Below are positions 50,901 through 62,400 of a stretch of DNA of 64,000 nucleotides, piece after piece; positions within the stretch are counted from its first letter, which is position 1; every line of letters starts with the position of its first letter. The stretch comes from Hofstenia miamia (Eukaryota; Xenacoelomorpha; Acoela), in assembly GCA_004352715.1 (NCBI GenBank), contig SCFE01000100.1:1478475-1542474 (forward strand), given 5' to 3'. A program made the position numbers and the translations under genes. The notes under the pieces are model-generated. The model worked only from the letters and a program-made list of their open reading frames with translations, was not told the DNA's origin and did no database searches.

Positions 50901-53900
50901 AATTACTAATAAATGAGCATCTATAGAAAGAATGCTGTTCAACAAAACTGATATTCTCAAGGAAATTAAAACATAACAACAATAATTAAACATTTGGCGC
51001 AAACATCAAGCTCAATAAAACTCAATAAAAACGTCTTTTTAGTCTTCAAGTAGTTACTTTTATACACAGAATGAAATGAAAAAAAGCTACAAAAGACCGA
51101 TTACGTTATTTTAAACTTAATTAGAAAACAAGGGTGTTTTAAGGAATATTACCAAATTTCAAAGAAAAATATCATTAGAAGGCAATTTAGACTGTAATTA
51201 CAAAATATATGGCATTGTAAGTGTTAAAGTGCTTAATTAAAATTCAGAAAGAAATTAGGTTTATATAATTAAGATGAAACCAATAGAAGGTCATTACATC
51301 AAGTGTTGATTATCGAGAATTTAGAAATAAAGCGAAATACTTGACAATTATAATGGCACAGTTACAAGCAAATTTTCTAGATAATACAATGCATTACTTA
51401 ATAAAATATTCAGCAAGCACATTTGACAATTTATTTACCTCTCGTATTAGCACAGAGCAATGTAACCAAATCTTTATGCTTACGAGACATTGACTTAGAA
51501 TTTCCTTCCGGGAGGGGCTATCAAAAAAGGAAAGGGTTAAATATTTTCTCAAATGTCAATTCAGATGTTTTTGCAAATTTTTTAACCAATCATACCAAGA
51601 CAGTCTGCTGAGGAACATTAACGGGCCTTGGGCATGCTTCAGCTCGGAGCATTCTGTCGGGCTGTTGCAGCACGATTTGGTTGCAATCATTCAACTATCC
51701 TGAGGCTGCATACGAGATACCAGGAAACAGGAATCACCAGAGATCGCCCAAGTCCTGGTCAACAACGTGTTACAACACCACGTCAAGATCGCCTCATTGT
51801 TAGGTCATTGTTAGAGTCCAACCAGCAACCAGAAATGCTGCAACTGTTCAAGGTCGTCGTGGGGTCATCAATGCAAACACCGTGCGACGTCGTCTTCATG
51901 ACGCTGGTCTGATGTCTAGACGTCCTTACGTTGGGCCTATTTTGACTTTGCATTTTGACCCTATGTGCCTTTCATATCCAGTGAAATTAAAAATAATGAT
52001 AACAATGGTGCTCATTTTTAATTCACGTCTTGTTTAATCATTATTTTATCGAAATCAAACGTCCAAATATAGCTTGCAAACATTGTTTCTCAGTCATACA
52101 CTTTTTGAGGATGGTGCGTTTTCAATGGTGTTCAGTATATATATACTTTGTCGTTATTTCGAAGAAATATTTGCAAAAACCATCTGCAAAGAATAATAAA
52201 TTTCATAGCTTTTCACAACATTATACAGACACCAACTTCCCTTCATTGCGAAATATTAATATGTTGACATCAACAATAGTTCATATAGTACAAGATAAGG
52301 CAAAAGGTCATCTTGATACGATACAACCCTTCAAAAATTAAGAATTAACAAGTTGTTTAAATGATAAGTTATGTAACAATAGAATTGCACAGTAGATAGC
52401 AATAAATTTAATTCTTTGTGTTATTGATTTAAACACACTGCTTGAAGTCTTTGTTGCAAGTGTTTATTTTTAGGTTAACATCAAATGTCAGATGATACTT
52501 TGACAGTTTTCTTTTATGAGAGAACTACCTTCCAGGATAATATATCGACGTCCTAATTGAAAGCGCAGGATAAACAATACCAGAACGAAGAGGCTGCGTA
52601 CAAAACTGGTGCACTGAATAAATTAAATTTAAAAAACCTCACTTCAAGTAAGGAATCTAGCAATTCGCAAACATCCCGTTAAAAAGTAATCAATATCAAT
52701 ACGCGTCATTTTACGTTCTAACTCAAGCGACACTATCGCCCGCGATTGCGTATACAATATCAATTATTCACAATTATAAAGACGTCAATTAAAATAAAAC
52801 AAGCCTTAAACGTAATAATTTAATAATTAAACAGCTGAATATTTTTAAATCACAATGAAAATAATGCTTCAGTCTGCAATTTTACAAAATATGAAATTAC
52901 CCCAAGATAAAAAAGGCATATTGCAAATTTATATTCTTACTAATTTTTCAAGTGATTAGGAATAGTGTTGGAGCATATCAGGCTTGAGGCGTTACAATTC
53001 AGGGCAACACCTGATTAGAACTACATATTGCATTTATTGATGAACTTTGAAAGGTTTTGTGCCATTTTGATAAGCAACTGTGCTTTGCGCAGCGACAACA
53101 TTGGACCACCAGATATAAAAGCGGACTTACATCCAACAACATGGAAAAAGAAGCCGAAATATTTGTCGAGAATGTGTCAAGCAAATATTCATAACTGTTA
53201 GACTAAGATAAAGATGAAAAAGATGTTGAAAAAGTTGATAAGCCAATCCAGAAGAAACACATGTGAGATTTTCTTAAAGGCCATTCAGTTTTCCATTTCA
53301 AAATCCCAAGAGTGCACCTGAAATCGACTTTTATTTGTCGACAAAATATTCCAAAGCAAGTTCCCTTTGCAGTAGTGGGAAAAACGATGTTGATTTCCCT
53401 GGTTTACGTTAAGTTGGATGTTTGGATGTTTGGCTGCGGTTTCTTCTACAACCATCAGTTTGGGGCGAGGGAACCTTCCATGTTTCACGGAATGTTAATT
53501 CCAATAGAAGAACAGACTGCTTTCTGAACTAACTAAGCAACTGATTCTTCTTCATGACAATTTGATTTTGAAGTGAATTCAATAAAAAATGTGTTAAACT
53601 ACTAGTTTTATAAACTTATGAGTTCTGTGGAATCCAGTACATTACTAGCCTCAATCTCAATATTGTGAAATTTCCAATGGTAAAAATTTAAGCACAAAAG
53701 TAAATTAAAAATACGGTGGTTGTAAAAGAAATGATAATCGATGTAAAATGTAATAGGGCATGAATTTTCATTGTCTCCTTTCTGTTCTACGTAGCGGCAG
53801 CATACATACTACATGATTTCATGTAGAAAATGACTAGGTTTAATAAATGTAAGTAGACTAATCTTTAAGCCAATGCATGTCGAAAAAGATTATTGTGGTT

Positions 53901-56458
53901 ATTTCTAATAAGTTTTAGAAGTAAGTTGCTTTCTTAGTGATCGAGTATTTTCACGTGAAAAATTAAATATCTGCTCTATTCAATCAATTGAAAAGTAAAT
54001 AATTTTATATTAATAAAAAAGGTTTTTGAATTCAGTATTAAAATTTTTGTAAGACTATTTCAAGAAGTTATGCACTGGGAGAATTGGAAAACAATGAAAT
54101 GGTTGAATAGTTAATCAAAGCATAACATATATGCTCATACGATTTCCAACTACTCAAAGAGAGGTTAATGCGTGTAAGAAAGACGTCCTTCAAAGAAAAC
54201 AAAAAGCAAGACAAAAGAAAGAAATTTTAACACCTCAATAAAGTCATCATGCAGTCTCCCACTGGGGAATGATGCACGGTTTTAGTAAAGGAATGAAGGT
54301 GCACCACCGTCTAGACTGGACTCATACAATAGCAAATCAACAAAATATTATCAACTTATCTCCAATATATATATATATATATATATTAGGGCTGTAACAT
54401 GACATGATAATCAACATTAAAAGCGTGACATGACATGATAGCACATGTAATTTTACATGATAAAACATGAACATGAAAAACATGATAATTTTCTGAAGAA
54501 TTTTTCCGCAATATTTTTTAGTTTTATTGGGATGCATTCGAACCCCCTAAAGTATATTGCTTGCCAACTAATCGTGTTGGAAAAGTTTTAATAATCTGAG
54601 CATTGGTCATTCCAGTTGTAAGTTTTGGAAATAAATAGGTAAAACATAAATTTGCCAAAACCCCACAATCTAACAGTACTAGAATCGAATGCTTATCATC
54701 ACCATCCGTTCTTTCTGATTGTAGCATAGTCCGCAGCCTACTTTACACATTCGTGGCATTGTAAAACCAAACAACCTATGGTGAGTGTATTTAAAGATCT
54801 GTCGACTACAATGCGGACAAAAAGCTTTTGTATTTTGCACTAAATCTCATGAGCGTTATAAAAGCATACTCGGATCTCTGACTATACCACTCCAAATATC
54901 ATTACAAACAAGGCATTTTGAATCATCAGCTAAGTCCCCGCCAATAATTGAAACTTTCATGTGCCTACTTCACATCATTCTACAGTAACTAAATCCAAGC
55001 TTAGCACTCAATTGGCTTTGTGAATTGCGGAGTACTGAGTCAATGAAGACCGGAAAGAAAATTCATATTCAATGTGGAACAAAAATAGTTAGTATAAGAT
55101 TGAGCAATAACTGAATTTGCATAAGCGCAAGCTTTCGGTGTCACTGCTGCATTTTTCACATTTTTGAGAATAACAACAGATTACTAGTAAACCATCTCTA
55201 CTAAAAGCTATATTTGAGTAACTTATTTTCTTAATGTCTGAAAATTAAGGACATATATTGCTTGGGATCAAAAGAGCATATGGATCATATACTGCTGCAT
55301 CTGTCGAAGAAAATAAATGTAGAATGTTGTTTGCGATATTGGAAAACATTGAAGGCTTTTTATTTCTTATAATTTCTGTTATGAGAACAAAGACCCGACA
55401 GGCCAAATTTCATACTGTGTGAAAGTATATATATATAGAACGAATTATGGTAAATTAGGTGTACATAGCGAATTCTGGGTGGGAAATTCGATAGTCGATA
55501 AGGATCCTTTACTGCATTTGAATTTCAGGGAAATAAACCAGTTACATATTTTACAAAATTTACAAAGCAAGGATACAACATTCTATATGATGAATCGCTA
55601 AGAAATAAGCAGATTTCGTAGAAAAGTAATTGTTTAACAATACTACAAGTGAATAAAAGTCATTTCACTCTTGAATATTACGCAAAAGTTAGTATTCAAT
55701 ATTTCTACTTTATACTATTGTTGAACTGCTAAGAAAACAATACCGGACTCTGGGGAAACACATCAAAAATTAAAGCAGACGCAGCGTCTCCTCAAAAGAA
55801 AGAAAGATGTGCTTATCGAAATTTGAATAATACATACTAAATTTATAATGCCCATCGCCAAATTACTCTGTATAACTTCACCAAACTATTAAAACTGTCT
55901 CTAACACAATCAATATCCTAAAGATCTTGTCAAAATCACACTACAACGATTTTCCTACACCAAAGACAAAGAGTATTTAAATAGGAACGAACTGCTGACC
56001 TTCTTTTAATAATATTACTTGGATTTTGAGTTAAAATAAAAAATAATCTGTTCATACAACTAAGTTACAAAAGGTAACCAAACTAAAAATAATCTTACTT
56101 AATTGCAACGCCCGTAGCTTTGTTGATAGCAGCAATAATAAAAAAATACTCCAAAAATAGGGAAATTTTATACTAAGCATATATATATATATATATTTCT
56201 ATTATATATATTTCTATTATACTTAATTACAATTAATACTGTAATAGTAACAACGTGATTTCAAATTGTAGTTGGTCTGAAATAAATCAAAGAAATTTTA
56301 CAATCTGTACATAATTAAATAAAAAATTCTGCTAAAATTGATAAATTGTTTGAAATTACAATGCTTACCTCTCCAAATGAGTTGCGAGAGATGGGTCACG
56401 TAGCGTGGAGCCCAATTCTAAGGCATAATCATTCATTGTAGGTACAGGCTGGGCAGGT
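35788..56458 (-). CDS. DTN: Dystrobrevin, 3' part of gene (seven exons, 5' end beyond the window)
   Basis: Dystrobrevin is a cytoplasmic member of the dystrophin-associated complex at the membrane; it binds dystrophin through paired coiled-coil helices and carries syntrophin sites. Seven minus-strand exons (56458-56369, 45260-45164, 42142-42051, 40670-40505, 39458-39272, 37980-37798, 35963-35788) have GT-AG borders and fully consistent phases, giving 329 residues to a TGA at 35788-35790. The linker contains [30 protein letters not shown] matches the family's syntrophin-binding region. The coiled coils contain [29 protein letters not shown] and [17 protein letters not shown] later conserved block is [19 protein letters not shown]. 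The matches favour dystrobrevin over dystrophin. The C-terminal 58 codons are rich in Ser, Pro, Asn and Gln and unlike vertebrate tails. EF-hand-like and ZZ domains are not in the window. Introns range from about 1 to 11 kb. Confidence 0.92.
36640..36850. repeat. CGGGT word clusters
   Basis: Two patches rich in TCGGGT/GGGTNGG words (about 36645-36690 and 36815-36848), in the same orientation, sit in AT-rich surroundings. The pattern resembles hAT subterminal word arrays. Terminal repeats were not identified. Confidence 0.45.
36857..37094. mobile_element. hAT-type MITE, 238 bp
   Basis: The left end begins CAGTGGCACGTTTAGG. The right end, as reverse complement, begins CAGTGGCGCGCTTAGG, differing at two of 16 positions. 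It is flanked by GGCTAAAC (36849-36856) and GGATAAAC (37095-37102), an 8-bp target duplication with one difference. The interior is AT-rich with a C-rich stretch near the right end and no coding capacity. It lies in the last intron of dystrobrevin. Confidence 0.8.
37798..37980 (-). CDS. DTN: Dystrobrevin exon F
   Basis: 183 nt, acceptor ttttag/CT, donor CTGA/gtaaat. It encodes a Ser-rich stretch, then [20 protein letters not shown] and KELNL, the family's second conserved C-terminal block. Confidence 0.9.
37981..39271 (-). other. Dystrobrevin intron with a tandem duplication
   Basis: Intron between exons E and F. Its only notable content is the 144-bp duplication at 38187-38472. The short plus-strand frame at 38845-39060 is unsupported. 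Confidence 0.6.
38187..38472. repeat. Tandem duplication, two units of 144 bp
   Basis: Units at about 38187-38330 and 38331-38472 both begin ATGGATTATAATCGATAAG and end AACAAAAAACTCAAG. They differ by only a couple of substitutions, such as GATTAAG versus GAATAAG. There is no N between them, unlike the assembly-type duplications elsewhere, so this is probably real. Confidence 0.85.
39272..39458 (-). CDS. DTN: Dystrobrevin exon E (end of coiled coil, Pro/Ser linker)
   Basis: 187 nt, acceptor atttag/GAT, donor CCAG/gtaaaa. It begins [20 protein letters not shown] and continues into a Pro/Ser/Gln-rich, presumably disordered segment with SHTYSR-like repeats ([12 protein letters not shown]). Confidence 0.92.
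40505..40670 (-). CDS. DTN: Dystrobrevin exon D (coiled coils)
   Basis: 166 nt, acceptor atttag/G, donor CTCCAG/gtttga. It encodes [16 protein letters not shown], a short Ser/Gln-rich linker, then [20 protein letters not shown], spanning both helical segments that form the dystrophin-binding coiled coil. Confidence 0.92.
42051..42142 (-). CDS. DTN: Dystrobrevin exon C (start of first coiled coil)
   Basis: 92 nt, acceptor atttag/ATG, donor AACAG/gtttgt. It encodes [14 protein letters not shown] and [15 protein letters not shown]. The phase-0 entry and two-base exit match both neighbours. Confidence 0.9.
42143..45163 (-). other. Dystrobrevin intron with a possible alternative exon
   Basis: AT-rich 3-kb intron between exons B and C. 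At 42510-42591 an 82-nt segment has an acceptor (tatacag/ACT) and a good donor (AAAG/gtatgt). Its length is not a multiple of three, and if included it reaches a TGA after 20 codons. Confidence 0.6.
45164..45260 (-). CDS. DTN: Dystrobrevin exon B (syntrophin-binding region)
   Basis: 97 nt. The acceptor ATTTTTAG/A is chosen over the upstream AAAG/GTT because it alone matches the phase of exon A (AG + A = Arg). The donor TTG/gtatgt ends in phase 0. It encodes LNEQLDATK and [18 protein letters not shown], the most strongly conserved block. Confidence 0.9.
48406..48697. mobile_element. hAT-type MITE, 292 bp
   Basis: The left end reads CAGGTGTGTGCAG. The right end, as reverse complement, reads CTGGGGTGTGCAG, two mismatches in 13. 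It is flanked by GCTTAAAC (48398-48405) and GTTTAAAC (48698-48705), an 8-bp target duplication with one difference. No coding capacity. It lies in the largest dystrobrevin intron. Confidence 0.75.
50034..50090. repeat. CGAGCC word cluster
   Basis: ACGAGCCG, GCGAGTCGGGCC and GAGCCATAGCCTA lie close together, the same word family as at 30275-30360. The end CATAGCCTA could be a hAT right terminus (reverse complement TAGGCTATG), but no left end was found. Confidence 0.4.
51607..51960 (+). pseudogene. Tc1-like transposase N-terminal fragment
   Basis: The frame contains [19 protein letters not shown], then [20 protein letters not shown] and [17 protein letters not shown]: the paired helix-turn-helix DNA-binding region of Tc1 transposases with its linker. 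After a frame change near 51835 the next conserved part follows ([20 protein letters not shown], then RPYVGPIL). The catalytic domain is absent, so this is a roughly 350-bp truncated copy. It is a different Tc1 lineage from the relic at 14038. Confidence 0.8.
54365..54505. repeat. (TA)n tract and ACATGA word cluster at a hAT-like end
   Basis: A TA tract (54365-54386) abuts TAGGGCTGTAACATGACATG, which looks like a hAT terminus. It is followed by about eight ACATGA/ACATGATAA words to about 54505. No matching right end was found. Confidence 0.45.
56179..56196. repeat. (AT)n microsatellite
   Basis: Short AT dinucleotide tract 170 bp downstream (gene sense) of dystrobrevin exon A. Confidence 0.85.
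56369..56458 (-). CDS. DTN: Dystrobrevin exon A (linker)
   Basis: 90 nt, one leading base, 29 codons and two trailing bases. Acceptor ttttag/A, donor GAG AG/gtaagc. It encodes [10 protein letters not shown], which corresponds to the R-P-V-T-S-M-N-D segment after the ZZ domain in vertebrate dystrobrevins. This is the most 5' exon I can recognise. Confidence 0.85.
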
Positions 56459-59400
56459 CTAAAACCCAAACAGTTATAATGCGAAATACACATGGTATAC
56501 ATTAAAACAGAAATGACGCATTAAAGGTAAGCATAAAGCAAACAAATTATTGAAAAATTTCTCGGTCAATCATTTAGCAATATGCATAATGATGAATTCA
56601 TTTTACGTGACAAAGCACAATGCTTGACAAAAGCACTTGCAGTTAAAAGGCAAAATTATCATTACTGTATTAAATTAAAGTTTTACGAATTTTTACAAAT
56701 AGCTAAAAATTGTTTGACTACATAGTGAAATAAGTATTTGACAGCTACTCAATTTTAAAAGATACAGTCCACGAAGAGTGCACATATCTATTAATACATA
56801 TCGTAGCAAGAATTTTGAAGTTTTGTGTGATTGATGATTTGCAAAAAACGACAAAAATATCTAAATCCAGAAGGGCAACAAATTAGAAGAGATAATACTA
56901 TATGATTAACTGTTAAATAAATGTTTTATTGCAATTTTGTGATACTTCATTTATATTAATCATGGTAATCATAGTGTGAAATTGTATATCAAACAAATAT
57001 CTAAAATATGATCTTTTGTAACAATGCTACTACGTACACAATTTTAATTCTGGATCCGCCCTGTGTAATTTTTTAGAAAAAGCATGAATTCAGCGGGTCG
57101 GTTCAAAGTTCTCTCTCTGGATCTGGCCCTGAATTTCTGAAGCCGTCAATAAAACTGTTGTTTCTTTTGAAGCAATTTGATAAAAACGTTTCATAGAGTA
57201 CCCATTTTGCAAACATTTTAATTATTTTAAGAAATATTAATGATATCAAGATTTTATAATAAATATCAGATTGATATGACACTTCTAGAAATATAATGAT
57301 ATTACCCATCCCTAATTGCAAATGGTAAAGGCCGAGTGTTATCATAAAGTCACATATCAAATTTTAAATTATATATCAAAATAAAAATCTTTCATATATT
57401 TTTTTAGAATATAACATAAGGAATGTATCTCTAAGATTTTTGGCATGGGACTTAGTAATAACCATGTATATGCATTGACCTTAATATATATATCTGAATG
57501 AATTTACTAAATTGGTAAAGCTAAACCGATTCAGATGACCTCGAGGTATGCTTCAGATAGAATTAAGAATAAACAATAATTGCCTTTTAAGTTTAAACTT
57601 TGATTTCACAACGAACAGCGTCTCAAATGACTTAATTCGTTAAATCGACACCTGACATGTGTCGTTATACAATTAGTTAACATCAATTGAGTTAAAATAA
57701 AATGTTTCTAGATATAATTACGATGTATCGAATTCACATCGAACGCGGGAATTTTCTTAAGAATTAAATGGAAAAAAACACTCTTCATTTTAGAGAATCA
57801 TGCCAAAAATAAAACCTTCCAAATAGGAATTCAATTAAATTCAAATAAATTTAATACAATCGAATTTGACTTTTTGATGTTAAAAAGTTATAATTAATGC
57901 GAGTAGCCATGAATTACATGATGCTTACAATAGATTTGGTGTTCAGGCTTGATGATTGTAAAGTAGGAAATAATAAAATTAATGGACTAAATATATTGTC
58001 ATGAATTGTGGCTTCATTTTCACATTCGCATTTATAGTTACATATCCATAGAAACGCTGTCAGGAATTGCATGTACATTGAAATATAGACAAAAATCTTG
58101 ACGATTAGTACTTTGAGAAGCGCAGTTACTGCAATGAATAGTAAGGGTTGATTTCCTGTTAACTGAATTTCGCGAATTGAATTTGCATATTACAAATTAG
58201 AGATATACCTGTTAAACATCGAATTCTTTCGCTTGCATTTTAAAAATCGACCTCTGAATGCTAACGGGATTTCTCATCGTTTACAAAAAAATAGTTGTCG
58301 TTAATTGGTAATCACTGAACCTTTGGGTTGTAGAGAATTTGCATTATTTTTAAAAATCCTAACTTCCATCGGAAAATAGGTATTTTCTTCTGGCGCATTC
58401 ACAATTTATGTGTCAATGTCACTAGATTTCCAAATTTTTTAATACATTTAGAAAAAAATCTTTGGAATGGTAGACAAAAAAATGTAGGGGTCGTGCATCT
58501 AAAAGTGTCATAGATTAGGTAAACCGGTCTACCCGGAAGTTATATAAACAAAATTGGGATTTTTGAAAAAATTTCATAATCCTAAAAAATATTTTAAACG
58601 TTTATAACTCAACAACTAATGAAGATATCAAAATGTAAAAGAACCACCTCTGACTTTGAACACGGCAGGGCTCATTAGACTTTAGAGGTCTAGCTACATA
58701 TCAAGAAACAGCTAAACTTCATTTATCTAAGCACTAGGTTTGGAGAGAATTAAAATAAAAAAAATCGGAACTTTCAATGAAAATTAGTTAATCTTTTATA
58801 GTACACCTTAGGCACAGCAACATTATATTCAAGCACCTTGATCAATAGAAGTGCTCATACCTCACGATTTCTAAGTTTCTCAATTCGAGAAAATTTTTTA
58901 TAAATATAGAAAACGCCTCTTAGGTTTAAATGACCACATGGGCTGCTAGATTTAAATTGTTTTGAAATAAGTTTCGCAATAAAATTTGAAATTTCACAAA
59001 CCTCGCAGTCCACAAAGATTTGTGTTGTGGATCGAAACATAGTAAATAAATTACTGTGTACTGAAAATTGAATTCTATATCAAACGATGTCAAATATTTA
59101 TAGGTAAACGTTCAAGAAAATTCATTTTTGAATTCAACGAATTACCAAGTTACTTCGGTGATATAAATTTTTGAAAATTGCTTCTAAAGTGTATCTTAGA
59201 TAAACTGATTGCACCTGGAAAAATCCATATTTCCGAGATATATTATAATATTAAATTGAAATCACAGGACAGATGATTTTGAAGCTGAATTCCTCACTAC
59301 AACGTCACACACTGCAAAACTTAATATGAAAAATAATTATTTATATAAATCTTTATATTTTCTAAATTAAATAGCATTTAAAAGTAGAAAAGCATTCGGA

Positions 59401-62400
59401 TAGAGTAAGCTTCCGCCAAATTAACTTATTGCACGCAGTAAAATGAGAAATTATTTCTCAAAATTCATCTAATGTCATATCATTCGCACATTATTGTAGA
59501 ACTTTATAATGAGATTCGCAAAAACAATTTACTAAGCTCTTTATATAGGCTTTTTTATAATAAATATTTGAAAATTACAATGATGCGGAAGATTGGCAAA
59601 AAAGAACAAAATAAGAATAATGCGGAAGCTGAAAATTCTTGCTTCAAGTTTGAACTGTTTTTATTGATCAATGTACATGATAATATGAAGTCGCCTTGGA
59701 AAGCCTATCAATACAAGCGAACATAACTTATTGTTACCTGCTTTTCATGTACACAAAATGTGACTCTTTAAATGAAAAACTTAGAAAGAACATTTTAGCA
59801 TTAGAAAAATAATATATATGTAAGTATCTCATTTCTTTCAGAAAAATGCAATGTTTATAAAACACTGAGGGCGAAAGAAGTAAAATAATACAAAATAAGT
59901 ACAAACAAGTTGTTATTTAAAAATATGTACATTGTTAATTTGGAGAGGTAAATGTACACAATTACATATATAATTCCTTTGGACATCTAAAAAAATATTT
60001 TCACAAGAATTAAAGACGCTTGAAAATTAAAAAGGTTGTGCTTACATGAGACACATTCTGAATATTTGTGATAAAAGTCAATTTGACATACATTGTTGTA
60101 ATAACTAGCAAAATGGAAATATCATAGCAACAAAAAATAATTGTTCATACGCTCCAAACTAAAAAATTACCATTCTATGTTTTATTTTACCAACAAATTG
60201 GAATAACATATTTTGAATTTTTCATTGCTAAAATTTTTTAAAATTTCACAAACATGCAAAGCCTTCTGTCAATTAAGTGACAATTTGAATGTAGATTGTC
60301 TTACACTTGAAACTAACTAATAACTATATATTGAAAGAATATTATTTCAGGTTTATCAATACTAATTTGATTTTTATCCGGTATTGGGTCAAAGCATGTC
60401 TTTACGCAACGCGAATAAAAATATAATTGAAAAACAAGTATTGCAAAAACACTTTTATAAGAAAATGTAAGAACTGCAAATGCATTATGAAAAGAGACAT
60501 TCGATTTAAGCATGCCTCTCGACTGCTGCTTCATTAGACTCGCACTGAAACAACTACTTAACCAACAAAGACCGCGTTCAAAATAAAAATAACAGAATTA
60601 ATCTGATAATAGATGTTATCTAATAAAGAATGCATTAGATCATGTAAACCAAGAGAAAAGGCACACGTTCAAGAGAAAAGACGCTTGCTGCTACTTTAAC
60701 CTTGCTAATAGCAATGGTAGACGTTTAATGAGTATGATGTGGCGTGGGCTGGCTACGTAAATTGAAGGCGGTGGGTAATGTACAACTAGCATTCTAACAT
60801 TGACGTACACAAAAGTTGGCGCTGCTAAAACAACAAAGTGTTGCTTCAAACTGTATCAGTTAAAATGTAGTTTAATATTCGTATAGGTGTCGGTACTACA
60901 TGAAATAAGAAAGTGTGTTGTGCGTGTCCACCGTTTCGGCTAGACACTTGCATATGAGTTGGATGCGGAATTCAGTATTCATATCCACCTTTCCTTGGGC
61001 ATAAGAATAGCATAGAAGAAATGGCAAATATTCTCTCTGCAGCTTTGGTGCTCAAGTTTCATCCATAAAAGATCTAAGGCAGAAAAACCACAACCGCGTG
61101 CAAATCTTACAGTAAGATGTTTAAAAACATCAGAGCAATAACTTCACACAAAAGAATCTTTTCTTTTAGTGATACATATTTCTTGGTTGAGAGACTAAAA
61201 TTTTGGACTAAAATGAAACGAGTAAGCTATAAATCTCAATCAGAATCTCGTCTGAACAAAAGCAATGATTAATATAAGGAAAAACAAACATGAATGGTGG
61301 GAAAATTAAATACTTATTTATTAGCATTCATTAGACAGAGCACACATTCACCATCTGCTTACTTCATAAATTTTATGTCGTAAAAGATCGATTTAATCAT
61401 CGAGTTGGTTTGTTTAAAAGAAATATTTACAGGTCGAAGGTAAATTACTTTGATCCGCGTTCAGGGTTATTAACTCTATTTACTATAATATAAAGAGTAA
61501 CATTTAATATAGAAAAACAAACAAACCATTGATTGGAATAAAATGCGTGTTTTGATCCATTTTAAGGAACGCATGCAAGTTGTTAAAAAGGGCAAGCCAA
61601 TGTCTGGGGATGGTAATATTTGTAGTTCTACAACTATTGCAAGAAATTCATTTAATTGTATCCGATTTAATTGATTCCACAACTGGCTTATAGCACCATA
61701 TGGTCGACGATGAGGGTTCATAGACTGGGTTGAAAAAAAATTCAAATTTACATGTACTTTTCATACATGAACTGAGTTGAATATCAAACAAGATTCCTAG
61801 ATTACAAGAATACTTTAAAGATGCGTTACTTTAGGCTATTCGAAGTGTTTTATTGGGAAGCTGGCATGCACTTTATGACCTCGAAGAAGAAACAAAATCT
61901 TTTTAACGGAAGAAAATTGACAGTAAAAGTTGTAGCATTGGTTAATATAATTATAAATTTAATGAATTATTTGCAAAACTATGGTGCCACTAAGACTTGC
62001 TTAAATAAAAATAATGAGAGTATCTACGTAGTTGATAAATCATTGAGAAGAACATATGTATTTCGAAAAATTATATTTCTTCACATACAGATTCGGGGAA
62101 CTTTGAATGAAAACAACTTCCAAGAAAATAAATGAATATTGGGCAACCATGAAATACATAACGTATTGTTGTTAGCATGCTAAATATTTAATTGCGTGCA
62201 CGTTTCTGAAGAGTCAGTACAAAATTAGCCTAAATTTCTAACAACATTACATATTATTTTTAAAAAAGCCCATGGTACTACGCGTCAATATATATATATA
62301 TATATCTGACCCTTAAAAAACTTTATGTGGCACTAAGTAATATATCATTTTTGGGGTTTAGCAAAAGTTTGGCGCTAAAAATATACAGTTTTTGCACATT

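Larger units (their letters stand above)
45261..56368 (-). other. 11-kb dystrobrevin intron with transposon fragments
   Basis: The largest intron seen. It contains a hAT MITE (48406-48697), a CGAGCC cluster (50034-50090), a Tc1 transposase fragment (51607-51960), a TA tract with an adjoining ACATGA cluster (54365-54505) and a decayed cysteine-motif frame (54730-54960). A slightly GC-richer stretch at about 49450-49780 has no recognised coding content. Confidence 0.6.

Noticed and set aside
53000-53530. Overlapping short frames on both strands
   Set aside because: No motif or family resemblance on either strand. Probably chance frames or very old repeat sequence.
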